11,958 bases of DNA. Source: Vicinamibacteria bacterium. Lineage in GTDB: Bacteria; Acidobacteriota; Vicinamibacteria; Fen-336; JAGNNV01. The notes beneath the pieces were generated by a model. The model had not been told where the DNA came from, made no database searches, and saw only the letters and a list, made by a program, of their open reading frames with translations. Location: positions 1 to 11,958 of the forward strand of contig JAENWE010000432.1 in the NCBI GenBank assembly GCA_016650185.1, in the 5' to 3' direction. Made by a program: the position numbers and the translations under genes. Within the stretch, counting starts at the first letter, position 1. Every line of letters starts with the position of its first letter. Of this stretch, positions 1 to 5,894 are shown piece by piece.

Positions 1-114
1 GGTGACCTTGGAGGAGGGGTCACACCCGTTCCCATTCCGAACACGGCAGTTAAGCCCTCCATCGCCAATGGTACTGCCAGGGCAACCTGGTGGGAGAGTA
101 GGACGTTGCCGGGA
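1..114 (+). rRNA. rrf: 5S ribosomal RNA, 5' end cut by the window edge
   Basis: This is the structural 5S RNA of the large ribosomal subunit. Conserved 5S blocks appear in order: the helix III/loop C stretch around 26-48 (CACCCGTTCCCATTCCGAAC and following CACGG), GTTAAGCCCTCC at about 49-60, ATGGTACTGCC at about 68-78, and GGGAGAGTAGGACG near 92-105. The 3' strand of terminal helix I is the GCCGGG at about 108-113. Its 5' partner should read roughly CCCGG, but the window begins at GGTGACC, so only a few nucleotides are missing on the left. The 3' end is placed by helix I and is uncertain by one or two bases. As 5S is usually last in a 16S-23S-5S operon, the rest probably lies to the left. 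Confidence 0.96.
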
Positions 115-175
115 TTTTTCTTCTTCATTGTTTCAAGTCGGACCATAGAGGCCCCATTTCCCCATTTGCGAATTC

Positions 176-217
176 TCCTGAGAATCCGTGGCGGGATTCT
201 TGGGGCTTTTCGTTTTT
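176..217 (+). terminator. Probable intrinsic terminator of the rRNA operon
   Basis: A hairpin with arms 176-187 and 194-205 and a 6-nt loop (188-193) gives 12 consecutive pairs. Seven of these are perfect Watson-Crick pairs next to the loop (AGAATCC with GGATTCT), followed by two wobbles, two C-G pairs and a terminal wobble. It is followed directly by CTTTTCGTTTTT (206-217), the T-rich tract expected of Rho-independent termination. It lies about 60 nt after the 5S 3' end and about 80 nt before yebC, a sensible place to stop rRNA transcription. A first T-run (TTTTT at 115-119) right after 5S may also contribute. Folding energy was not calculated. Confidence 0.7.
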
Positions 218-298
218 GGGCCCTCGTCTCTTCTTCAACGAGTCGTGGCTCCCTGAGGTCTAGAATCCAACTTCCATCTCCTGGAGGCTTCAACCCCG
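218..298 (+). promoter_or_regulatory. yebC leader with Shine-Dalgarno; possible weak promoter
   Basis: This 81-nt stretch between the terminator hairpin and yebC must hold the cluster's promoter if the terminator is efficient. TAGAAT at 261-266 matches the -10 consensus at five of six positions. However, the best -35-like hexamer (TTCAAC, 234-239) matches only three and sits 21 nt away, so a sigma70 promoter is only a guess. The ribosome binding site is clear: GGAGG at 283-287, 11 nt before the yebC ATG. Confidence 0.3.
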
Positions 299-1036
299 AT
301 GTCCGGTCACTCGAAATGGCACACGATCAAACACAAGAAGGGCGCCCTTGACGCAAAGAGGGGCAAGATCTTCACCAAGCTGATCCGCGAGATGACCATC
401 GCCGCCCGGATCGGAGGCGGCAATCCCGACATGAACCCCCGGCTCCGCACCGTCGTGGACAAGGCGAAGGCCGCGAACATGCCCGCCGACAACGTCAAGC
501 GCGCCATTCAGAAAGGGACCGGGGAACTCGAAGGAGTGACGTACGAGGAGCTCACCCTGGAGGGCTATGGGCCGGGAGGCATCGCGGTCCTCGTCGAAGG
601 CACCACCGACAACCGCAATCGCGCGGTGTCGGAGATTCGCCACATCTTCAGCAAGCACAACGGCAACCTGGGAACCGCGGGTTGCGTTTCGTACCTCTTC
701 CAACAGAAGGGCTACATTGCCATCGCGGCCGACAAAACGACGGAGGACCAGTTGATGGAAATCGCTCTCGAGGCGGGCGCGGATGACATCCTGACCTCGC
801 CGGAGGGCTTCGAAATCTACACCACCCCCCAGGCTCATGAGGCGGTACTGAACGCGGTCAAGGCCGCGGGGATCGAGCCCGACGATTCGGAGATCGGGAA
901 GTACGCCGAGAACACGATCGCCCTCGACGGAGGCAAGGCCTCTCAGATGATGCGGCTGATCGAGGCGATGGAAGACAACGATGACGTCAACAATGTGTGG
1001 ACGAACTTCGACGCCACTAGCGCGACCGAGTCCTAG
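299..1036 (+). CDS. yebC: YebC/PmpR/TACO1 family protein
   Basis: The 245-residue protein matches the YebC family from end to end. It opens with the hallmark MSGHSKWHTIKHKKG, continues with the basic helical segment DAKRGKIFTKLIREM (residues 18-32) and NMPADNVKRAI (60-70), then GYGPGGIAVLVEGTTDNRNR (89-108) and NGNLGTAGCVSYLF (121-134). These mark the three-domain fold, and the length is typical. The family was long annotated as a transcriptional regulator. More recent work on YebC and mitochondrial TACO1 supports a ribosome-associated role in easing stalls at proline-rich sequences. The start is fixed by the conserved N-terminus and by GGAGG 11 nt upstream. It ends in TAG, 9 nt before the proposed ruvC start. 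YebC next to ruvCAB is a recurrent bacterial arrangement, consistent with co-transcription. Family assignment is very secure; the molecular role here is by analogy. Confidence 0.97.
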   Translation: MSGHSKWHTIKHKKGALDAKRGKIFTKLIREMTIAARIGGGNPDMNPRLRTVVDKAKAANMPADNVKRAIQKGTGELEGVTYEELTLEGYGPGGIAVLVEGTTDNRNRAVSEIRHIFSKHNGNLGTAGCVSYLFQQKGYIAIAADKTTEDQLMEIALEAGADDILTSPEGFEIYTTPQAHEAVLNAVKAAGIEPDDSEIGKYAENTIALDGGKASQMMRLIEAMEDNDDVNNVWTNFDATSATES

Positions 1037-1045
1037 GACCAAACC

Positions 1046-1543
1046 CTGATCGTCCTCGGCATTGACCCCGGCCTCGTCAACACTGGCTTTGGCGTCATCG
1101 AACTGGGGCCGAGGCGAAAGTACCGCGTGATCGACTTCGGCGTGATTCGCCCAGCCGTCAAGGCGCCTCTTGAGTCTCGACTGCTGGCCATCTACCGCGG
1201 ACTTTCCGCCATCATTGAAAAACACGGGCCGGAGAAGGCAGCGGTTGAGGGCATCTATCAGGCGAAGAACGCCCAAAGCGCACTCACCCTTGGGCACGCC
1301 CGTGGCGCGGCACTTCTCGCGGCCGCGGCCGCCGGCCTTCCTCTCGCGGCCTTCGCGCCCGCCACGGTGAAGGCACACGTGAGCGGCTATGGCCTGGCGA
1401 ACAAACAACAGGTCTCCTGGATGGTGAGCAGGCTCCTCGGCCTTCCCGCGGACCTGCTCCCCGGCGATGCCTCCGATGCGCTGGCTCTGGCCATCTGTGG
1501 CGCTGATCTGATGCCGCTCGCGCGAGGCGAAAAGGCCCGATGA
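1046..1543 (+). CDS. ruvC: Holliday junction endonuclease RuvC, CTG start
   Basis: RuvC is the dimeric, Mg2+-dependent resolvase that makes symmetric nicks in four-way DNA junctions handled by RuvAB. Translated from CTG at 1046, the N-terminus is MIVLGIDPGLVNTGFGVIE, the classic RuvC opening. The four carboxylates of the RNase H-like active site are all in place: D7, E68 (in VEGIYQAKNAQSA) and D141/D144 (in GDASDALALAI). The length is 165 residues, normal for the family. No ATG, GTG or TTG exists in frame between the yebC stop (1034-1036) and GTG at 1127, and a start at 1127 would delete D7 and the first beta strand. CTG 1046 has AGGA at 1035-1038, 7 nt upstream, and gives the expected family start, so it is preferred. 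The gene is in the same frame as yebC, separated only by the TAG stop. The 3' end overlaps ruvA by ATGA. Confidence 0.95.
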   Translation: MIVLGIDPGLVNTGFGVIELGPRRKYRVIDFGVIRPAVKAPLESRLLAIYRGLSAIIEKHGPEKAAVEGIYQAKNAQSALTLGHARGAALLAAAAAGLPLAAFAPATVKAHVSGYGLANKQQVSWMVSRLLGLPADLLPGDASDALALAICGADLMPLARGEKAR

Positions 1544-2130
1544 TCGGCTTTCTGCGCGGGGTCCTCCTGCGAAAGAACCCGCAGGAGATTCTGCTTGATG
1601 TGGCTGGTGTCGGGTACCGTGTTCTGGTCCCCGTCTCCACCTTCTGCCGCCTGGGCGAAGGGGGTGCGGAGGCGCAGCTCTTGGTGCACACCCACGTTCG
1701 CGAGGATCAGCTCGTCCTCTATGGCTTCGCGACATCATCCGAGCTCGAGATGTTCGAGAAGCTGATCAGCGTCAGTGGCGTCGGGCCGAAAGTAGCTCTC
1801 GGCGTTCTATCCGGAATCGAGGCGGAAGAGTTGGTTCATGCCATTCGCGCCAACGATCTCGCCCGGCTCACCCGGGTGCCCGGGGTGGGCAAGAAGACGG
1901 GCGAACGAGTGATCCTCGAGCTCAGGGACAAGCTGGCTTCGTTCCAAACGGCGACCCCTCCGCACCAGACCCAATCCCCCCAACGAGCCGACCTTCTCTC
2001 CGCCTTGGCCAACCTCGGGTATTCATCGACAGAAGCCGAACGCGCCGCCCAAGAGGCTTTCCGTGCGCAACCCGAGGCCTCGCTCGGGGAACTTCTGCGC
2101 GAAGCGTTGCGCAACATCTCGAGACGCTAG
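1540..2130 (+). CDS. ruvA: Holliday junction branch migration protein RuvA
   Basis: RuvA is the tetrameric junction-binding subunit that holds four-way DNA open and loads the RuvB motors. The 196-residue protein has the usual three domains. An N-terminal OB-fold begins MIGFLRGVLL, with DVAGVGYRV near 20-28 and HTHVREDQLVLYGF near 50-63. Two helix-hairpin-helix motifs follow: VSGVGPKVAL (about 78-87) and VPGVGKKTGERVILEL (about 112-127). After a Pro/Gln/Thr-rich linker (137-147), the RuvB-contacting domain III runs from about 149 to 196 and contains ALANLGYSSTEAERA. The ATG overlaps the ruvC stop as ATGA, suggesting translational coupling. AAAGG at 1531-1535 may serve as ribosome binding site. 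It ends in TAG, three bases before the ruvB start and in the same frame. The assignment is secure. Confidence 0.97.
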   Translation: MIGFLRGVLLRKNPQEILLDVAGVGYRVLVPVSTFCRLGEGGAEAQLLVHTHVREDQLVLYGFATSSELEMFEKLISVSGVGPKVALGVLSGIEAEELVHAIRANDLARLTRVPGVGKKTGERVILELRDKLASFQTATPPHQTQSPQRADLLSALANLGYSSTEAERAAQEAFRAQPEASLGELLREALRNISRR

Positions 2131-2133
2131 ACC

Positions 2134-3168
2134 TTGGCCTCCGACGATCCCCGTCTCATTTCTCGAGCCCGGCTGGAGGACGACGTTCGGTTCGACGTTT
2201 CCCTTCGGCCGCTCCGACTCGTGGACTACATTGGCCAGCGCCACGTCGTGGAGAACCTCGCCGTCTCCATTGAGGCCGCGAAAAACCGAAACGAAGCCCT
2301 GGACCACATCCTGCTCTTCGGCCCTCCCGGAGTAGGCAAGACCTCGCTCGCCCACGTCATTGCCAACGAACTGGGCGTGCCCATCAAGACGACGTCGGGT
2401 CCCGTGGTCGAACGTGCCGGCGATCTGGCCGCGCTTTTGACCGCCCTCGATGATCGGGAGATCCTCTTTATCGACGAAATCCATCGCCTCGACGCCAGGG
2501 TGGAGGAGATCTTGTACCCAGCCCTGGAGGATTTCAGCCTCGACCTGATGATCGGGACCGGCCCCGGGGCCCGGTCGATGCGGGTTCCCTTGAAGCCGTT
2601 TACCCTCATATCGGCAACCACGCGCGCCGGACTGCTGACCGCACCTCTGCGCAGCCGATTCGGTATCGTGATGCACCTTGACCTTTATGGGGCAGACGAC
2701 CTTCAGATCATCGTCACCCGATCGGCCCGTCTCCTGGGCGTGCCGCTGGATGAAGAAGGCGCGTCTCAGATCGCGCGGCGGAGCCGCGGCACGCCGCGCA
2801 TCGCGAACCGTCTCCTGCGCCGAGTGCGCGACTTTGCCCAGGTTCGGGCCCAGGGGCATATCACCGGGAGGGTGGCGGACGATGCCTTGAAGCTCTTGGC
2901 CGTTGACGATTTCGGCTTCGACGAAATCGACCGAAAGTTGCTCCTCACCATCATCGAGAAATTCGCCGGCGGCCCGGTAGGCCTCGGAACCCTCGCCGCT
3001 TCGATCGGGGAGGAGCCAGACGCCATCGAGGACATTTACGAGCCGTACCTCCTCCAGATCGGCTTTATCGACCGCACCCCCCGTGGCCGCGTGGCCACTG
3101 CCCACGCCTACCGACATTTCGGCCTCGACCGGGCAGAAGCCGAGCGCCCGCAGAAGAAACTGTTCTGA
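2134..3168 (+). CDS. ruvB: Holliday junction ATP-dependent DNA helicase RuvB, TTG start
   Basis: RuvB is the hexameric AAA+ motor that drives branch migration with RuvA. The 344-residue protein carries SLRPLRLVDYIGQ (23-35), Walker A GPPGVGKT (63-70), Walker B LFIDEIHR (111-118), sensor 1 SATTRAG (160-166), the PLRSRFG arginine-finger segment (171-177) and a sensor 2 region RGTPRIANRLLRRVRD (218-233). The C-terminal winged-helix domain includes GGPVGLGTLAASIGEE (279-294) and RTPRGRVAT (314-322). Length is typical for the family. The start is TTG at 2134, three bases after the ruvA stop; the upstream purine stretch GAGA (2121-2124) is only a weak Shine-Dalgarno, so coupling to ruvA is likely. 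Conserved sequence begins around residue 8, so the exact start is less certain than the identity. The extreme C-terminus is PQKKLF. The stop TGA overlaps the proposed CTG start of queA. Confidence 0.96.
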   Translation: MASDDPRLISRARLEDDVRFDVSLRPLRLVDYIGQRHVVENLAVSIEAAKNRNEALDHILLFGPPGVGKTSLAHVIANELGVPIKTTSGPVVERAGDLAALLTALDDREILFIDEIHRLDARVEEILYPALEDFSLDLMIGTGPGARSMRVPLKPFTLISATTRAGLLTAPLRSRFGIVMHLDLYGADDLQIIVTRSARLLGVPLDEEGASQIARRSRGTPRIANRLLRRVRDFAQVRAQGHITGRVADDALKLLAVDDFGFDEIDRKLLLTIIEKFAGGPVGLGTLAASIGEEPDAIEDIYEPYLLQIGFIDRTPRGRVATAHAYRHFGLDRAEAERPQKKLF

Positions 3169-4214
3169 AGACCGAAGAATTCGATTTCGATCTCCCACCA
3201 GATCGTATCGCACAGGTTCCCCTTCCCGAGCGGGACGCTTCAAGGCTCCTCGTGCTCAACCGCGCGAACGCCAACATCGAACACTCTCGCTTTTGTGCCC
3301 TGCCCGGTTTCCTCCAAACGGGCGATCTCCTCGTGGTCAATCGCAGCCGAGTCGTGCCCGCCCGTCTGCTGGGGACGACACGGGGCGGAGGACGGGCCGA
3401 AGTTTTCTATCTATTTCCGGAGCCCACGGACCCGACCACCTTCCGCGCCTTCGTTCGCCCCGGTCGGAAGCTCCCGATCGGGGCAGTGGTGAGGCTTGGA
3501 GGCCCCGACTCCTGCACGGTCGTCGCCGTCCACCCGGACGGCGCACGCACAATGCGATTTGAGGGCCACTCCAACCTGCTGGAAACCGTCCAAAGGCTCG
3601 GACATCTGCCCCTACCCCCATATATCGACCGCGCCGCCGGCCCTCTCGATCAGGATCGATATCAGACGGTCTTCGCCAAAGAGCCCGGGAGCGTCGCCGC
3701 TCCCACCGCCGGCCTCCACTTCACCGAGGCCCTCCTGGCCCGACTGCGCGACAAGGGGGTGCTCATCCACGAGATCATGCTGCACGTCGGTCCGGGAACC
3801 TTCGCCCGCGTACACGCCGCGAATATTGACGAGCACCGTGTCCCGCCCGAAGCCTTCTTTGTACCCGACGAGACCGCGAAGGCCTATGCCGCCACCAAAG
3901 CGGGCGGGCATCGGGTCATCGCGGTCGGGACCACCACGGTGAGGACACTCGAGAGCGTCGCCCAACCAGGGGGAATCAAGGCTGGCGCCGGCGAGACCAA
4001 CCTGATGATCCGCCCCGGACACCGGTTCCAGACGATCGACGCGATGATCACGAACTTCCATCTGCCGAAATCCTCCCTGTTGTTTCTCGTCTCAGCCTTT
4101 GCCGGGCGGGAAGCGGTCCTTCACGCCTACGGCGTGGCCATCAGCGAGGGCTATCGGTTCTACAGCTATGGTGACGCCATGTTCATCCACGGGTCGCCGC
4201 CGACCGAAGGCTAG
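3165..4214 (+). CDS. queA: S-adenosylmethionine:tRNA ribosyltransferase-isomerase QueA, CTG start
   Basis: QueA transfers and isomerises the ribosyl group of SAM onto 7-aminomethyl-7-deazaguanine in tRNA, forming epoxyqueuosine at wobble position 34. Read from CTG at 3165 the protein has 349 residues and starts MKTEEFDFDLPPDRIAQVPL, matching the usual QueA opening (DFDLPxxxIAQxPxxxRDxSRLL). Conserved blocks follow: GDLLVVNRSRVVPARL (53-68), SVAAPTAGLHFT (176-187), HVGPGTF (207-213), GTTTVRTLES (255-264), DAMITNFHLPKSSLLFLVSAFAG (292-314) and YRFYSYGDAMFI (330-341). The only conventional start nearby, GTG at 3252, would remove 29 residues including the conserved IAQ and RDASRLL block, and no ATG, GTG or TTG lies between the ruvB end and there. 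The CTG overlaps the ruvB stop as CTGA, implying translational coupling. It ends in TAG, 12 nt before the lipoprotein gene and in the same frame. Confidence 0.95.
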   Translation: MKTEEFDFDLPPDRIAQVPLPERDASRLLVLNRANANIEHSRFCALPGFLQTGDLLVVNRSRVVPARLLGTTRGGGRAEVFYLFPEPTDPTTFRAFVRPGRKLPIGAVVRLGGPDSCTVVAVHPDGARTMRFEGHSNLLETVQRLGHLPLPPYIDRAAGPLDQDRYQTVFAKEPGSVAAPTAGLHFTEALLARLRDKGVLIHEIMLHVGPGTFARVHAANIDEHRVPPEAFFVPDETAKAYAATKAGGHRVIAVGTTTVRTLESVAQPGGIKAGAGETNLMIRPGHRFQTIDAMITNFHLPKSSLLFLVSAFAGREAVLHAYGVAISEGYRFYSYGDAMFIHGSPPTEG

Positions 4215-4226
4215 ACTCAGACTTCC

Positions 4227-4820
4227 ATGCCATCTTCGGGTCTCAGCGGAGTCGTGCGTCTCATTGGGGTCAGCCTCTTCATCCTGCTCCTTCCCGCTGC
4301 TTGCAAGAAGCTCGGCCAGATTGATGTGCCGGCCACCACACCAAACCCACCGGAGGGCGCCCTTCCCTCGCCTCAACCCACCGGTAGCGTCGTGATCGGT
4401 GCCCCGAACTCCAGCCCAACCCCAACTCCCCCGCCTACTTCTTCTCCGACCCCGACCTCGTCACCGTCGCCCACCCAGTCTCCAAGCGCCGCGTCCTGCT
4501 CCCTTCCGGCCCTGCCCGACGGCTCACCCTGCCGTCTCGAGACCCCCACATTCCAGCTACAAGTGGAGGCCGCCCAGGCGGAAGTCCTCAGAACCCGTCC
4601 CGACCTTTTTGTCGGGAACACCGTCCGAAGTGAAGACAACTACGTTCAAGAAGTAGCCCGCGTTCTGCGGACGCGCGGCCTTTGCGCCGCGCAAGGTGGT
4701 CCGAAAGATGAAGTCGCGGTCAAGATAACCAACGAGTGGAACGATCAATACGACATTGTGCTCGGGAACGGCCAAACTTGGACCCGCTACCAGGTGACTT
4801 GCAGACCCGCACGCTTCTAG
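4227..4820 (+). CDS. Putative lipoprotein with Pro/Ser/Thr linker, unknown function
   Basis: I do not recognise a named family. The 197-residue product starts with a type II signal-peptide-like segment: R11, then hydrophobic residues 12-22, then LLPAAC with C26 as the likely lipidated cysteine. The -3 residue is Pro, which is not ideal for a lipobox. Residues 36-89 form a low-complexity linker dominated by Pro, Thr and Ser, suited to spanning from a membrane anchor. A compact C-terminal domain (about 90-197) contains four cysteines (C91, C102, C153, C192) that could make two disulfides, the stretch DEVAVKITNEWNDQYDIVL (161-179), and ends YQVTCRPARF. The protein is therefore probably envelope-exposed with an oxidised folded head. 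It sits 12 nt after queA and 43 nt before moxR, so it may travel with either cluster. No strong Shine-Dalgarno is visible; the ATG is chosen because it gives the complete signal peptide. Confidence 0.8.
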   Translation: MPSSGLSGVVRLIGVSLFILLLPAACKKLGQIDVPATTPNPPEGALPSPQPTGSVVIGAPNSSPTPTPPPTSSPTPTSSPSPTQSPSAASCSLPALPDGSPCRLETPTFQLQVEAAQAEVLRTRPDLFVGNTVRSEDNYVQEVARVLRTRGLCAAQGGPKDEVAVKITNEWNDQYDIVLGNGQTWTRYQVTCRPARF

Positions 4821-4863
4821 TCTGCCCACAAGACCACTCCAACTCGACAATCCCCGAAGGCCC

Positions 4864-5862
4864 ATGACTGAACTCGATATCACCCAACTGAATGACGTCG
4901 TGCGCGAGCAGTCCCTGCGCGTCCAGGCCGCCGCCACCGAGATCCGGAAGATCATCGTGGGTCAGCCCGCGCTCATCGAACGTCTTCTGGTCGCCCTGCT
5001 CTGCCGCGGTCACCTTCTCGTCGAGGGGGTTCCCGGCCTCGCCAAGACCCTGGCCATCAAGACCTTCTCCAGAGTCCTAGACCTTTCCTTCTCCCGGATT
5101 CAGTTCACCCCCGACCTCTTACCCGCCGATCTGGTAGGGACGTTGATTTTCCAGCCCAAGTCGGGGGATTTCGCCGTCCGCAAGGGGCCGGTCTTCGCCC
5201 ACCTCGTCCTGGCTGACGAGATCAATCGCGCCCCCGCCAAGGTTCAGTCCGCGCTCCTGGAAGCCATGCAGGAAAGGCAGGTGACGATCGGCGACACCAC
5301 CTACCCGCTGCCCGAGCCTTTTCTGGTCTTCGCGACCCAGAACCCTATCGAGCAAGAAGGCACCTACCCCCTCCCCGAGGCCCAAGTGGACCGCTTCCTG
5401 ATGAAGGTCCGAATCGACTATCCGAAGAAGGACGAGGAGCGACAAATCCTCGATAGGATGCTCCTCCTTTCCCCCGACGAATTCAGCGTGTCGAAGCGAC
5501 TGGACCAAGCGTCCGTCCTGGCTCTGGCCAGACTGGTTCGGAACATTCACCTCGACGAGCGAGTCCGAAACTACATCATCGACGTTGTGACCGCAACCCG
5601 CAAGCCGCGTGAGGTGGGTCTTGGAGATCTGTCCCATCTGATCAGCTTCGGCGCGTCTCCGCGCGGCACTCTGGCCTTCTCTGAGGCCGCCCGTGCGGTC
5701 GCCTTCCTGCGCGGACGGGGCTATGTGGTTCCCGAGGACGTCAAGGAAATTGCTCGTGATGTCCTCCGTCACCGGATCCTGCTGACCTATGAGGCCGAGG
5801 CCGAGAACGTGACCAGCGATGCCGTCGTCGATCGTATCCTGGAACGCGTCGAAGTCCCCTGA
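4864..5862 (+). CDS. moxR: MoxR-family AAA+ ATPase
   Basis: MoxR proteins are cytoplasmic AAA+ ATPases that act as chaperone-like partners for von Willebrand factor A (VWA) proteins encoded beside them. The 332-residue protein has IRKIIVGQPALIERLLVALLCRGHLLVEG (27-55), Walker A GVPGLAKT (55-62), the family segment RIQFTPDLLPADLVGT (78-93), Walker B LVLADEINRAP (114-124), sensor 1 ATQNPIEQEGTYPLPEAQ (157-174) with DRFLM following, and a sensor 2 region containing ASPRGT (264-269) in the C-terminal lid. Length is typical and no membrane segment is present. The ATG follows GAAGG (4856-4860), rather close to the start. The gene heads the Bat set; the next gene (a DUF58 protein) begins 32 nt downstream. 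The family is secure, but the client is inferred from neighbours. Confidence 0.96.
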   Translation: MTELDITQLNDVVREQSLRVQAAATEIRKIIVGQPALIERLLVALLCRGHLLVEGVPGLAKTLAIKTFSRVLDLSFSRIQFTPDLLPADLVGTLIFQPKSGDFAVRKGPVFAHLVLADEINRAPAKVQSALLEAMQERQVTIGDTTYPLPEPFLVFATQNPIEQEGTYPLPEAQVDRFLMKVRIDYPKKDEERQILDRMLLLSPDEFSVSKRLDQASVLALARLVRNIHLDERVRNYIIDVVTATRKPREVGLGDLSHLISFGASPRGTLAFSEAARAVAFLRGRGYVVPEDVKEIARDVLRHRILLTYEAEAENVTSDAVVDRILERVEVP

Positions 5863-5894
5863 CCGCAAAGGCCCCGGCCTTCGAGAAGAGAACC

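Noticed and set aside
106..351. Small plus-strand open frame (81 codons) running from 5S into yebC
   Set aside because: Begins inside the 5S 3' end, crosses the terminator hairpin and overlaps the yebC start; no ribosome binding site and no homology-like sequence.
290..1738. Long minus-strand open frame (482 codons) opposite yebC, ruvC and ruvA
   Set aside because: It spans three clearly homologous + strand genes, its translation is rich in Arg/Gly/His/Val with no recognisable motif, and it is the expected shadow in GC-rich coding DNA.
2023..3243. Minus-strand open frame of 406 codons opposite ruvA and ruvB
   Set aside because: Antisense shadow of well-conserved ruvB; no family resemblance and no ribosome binding site linked to it.
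3083..3562. Plus-strand open frame of 159 codons spanning the ruvB-queA junction
   Set aside because: Out of frame with both RuvB and QueA, Arg/Pro/Ser-rich translation without motifs; the QueA frame is continuous through the same bases.
4821..4863. Gap between the lipoprotein gene and moxR examined for a promoter or terminator
   Set aside because: No stem-loop with a T-run and no paired -35/-10 hexamers were found by eye.
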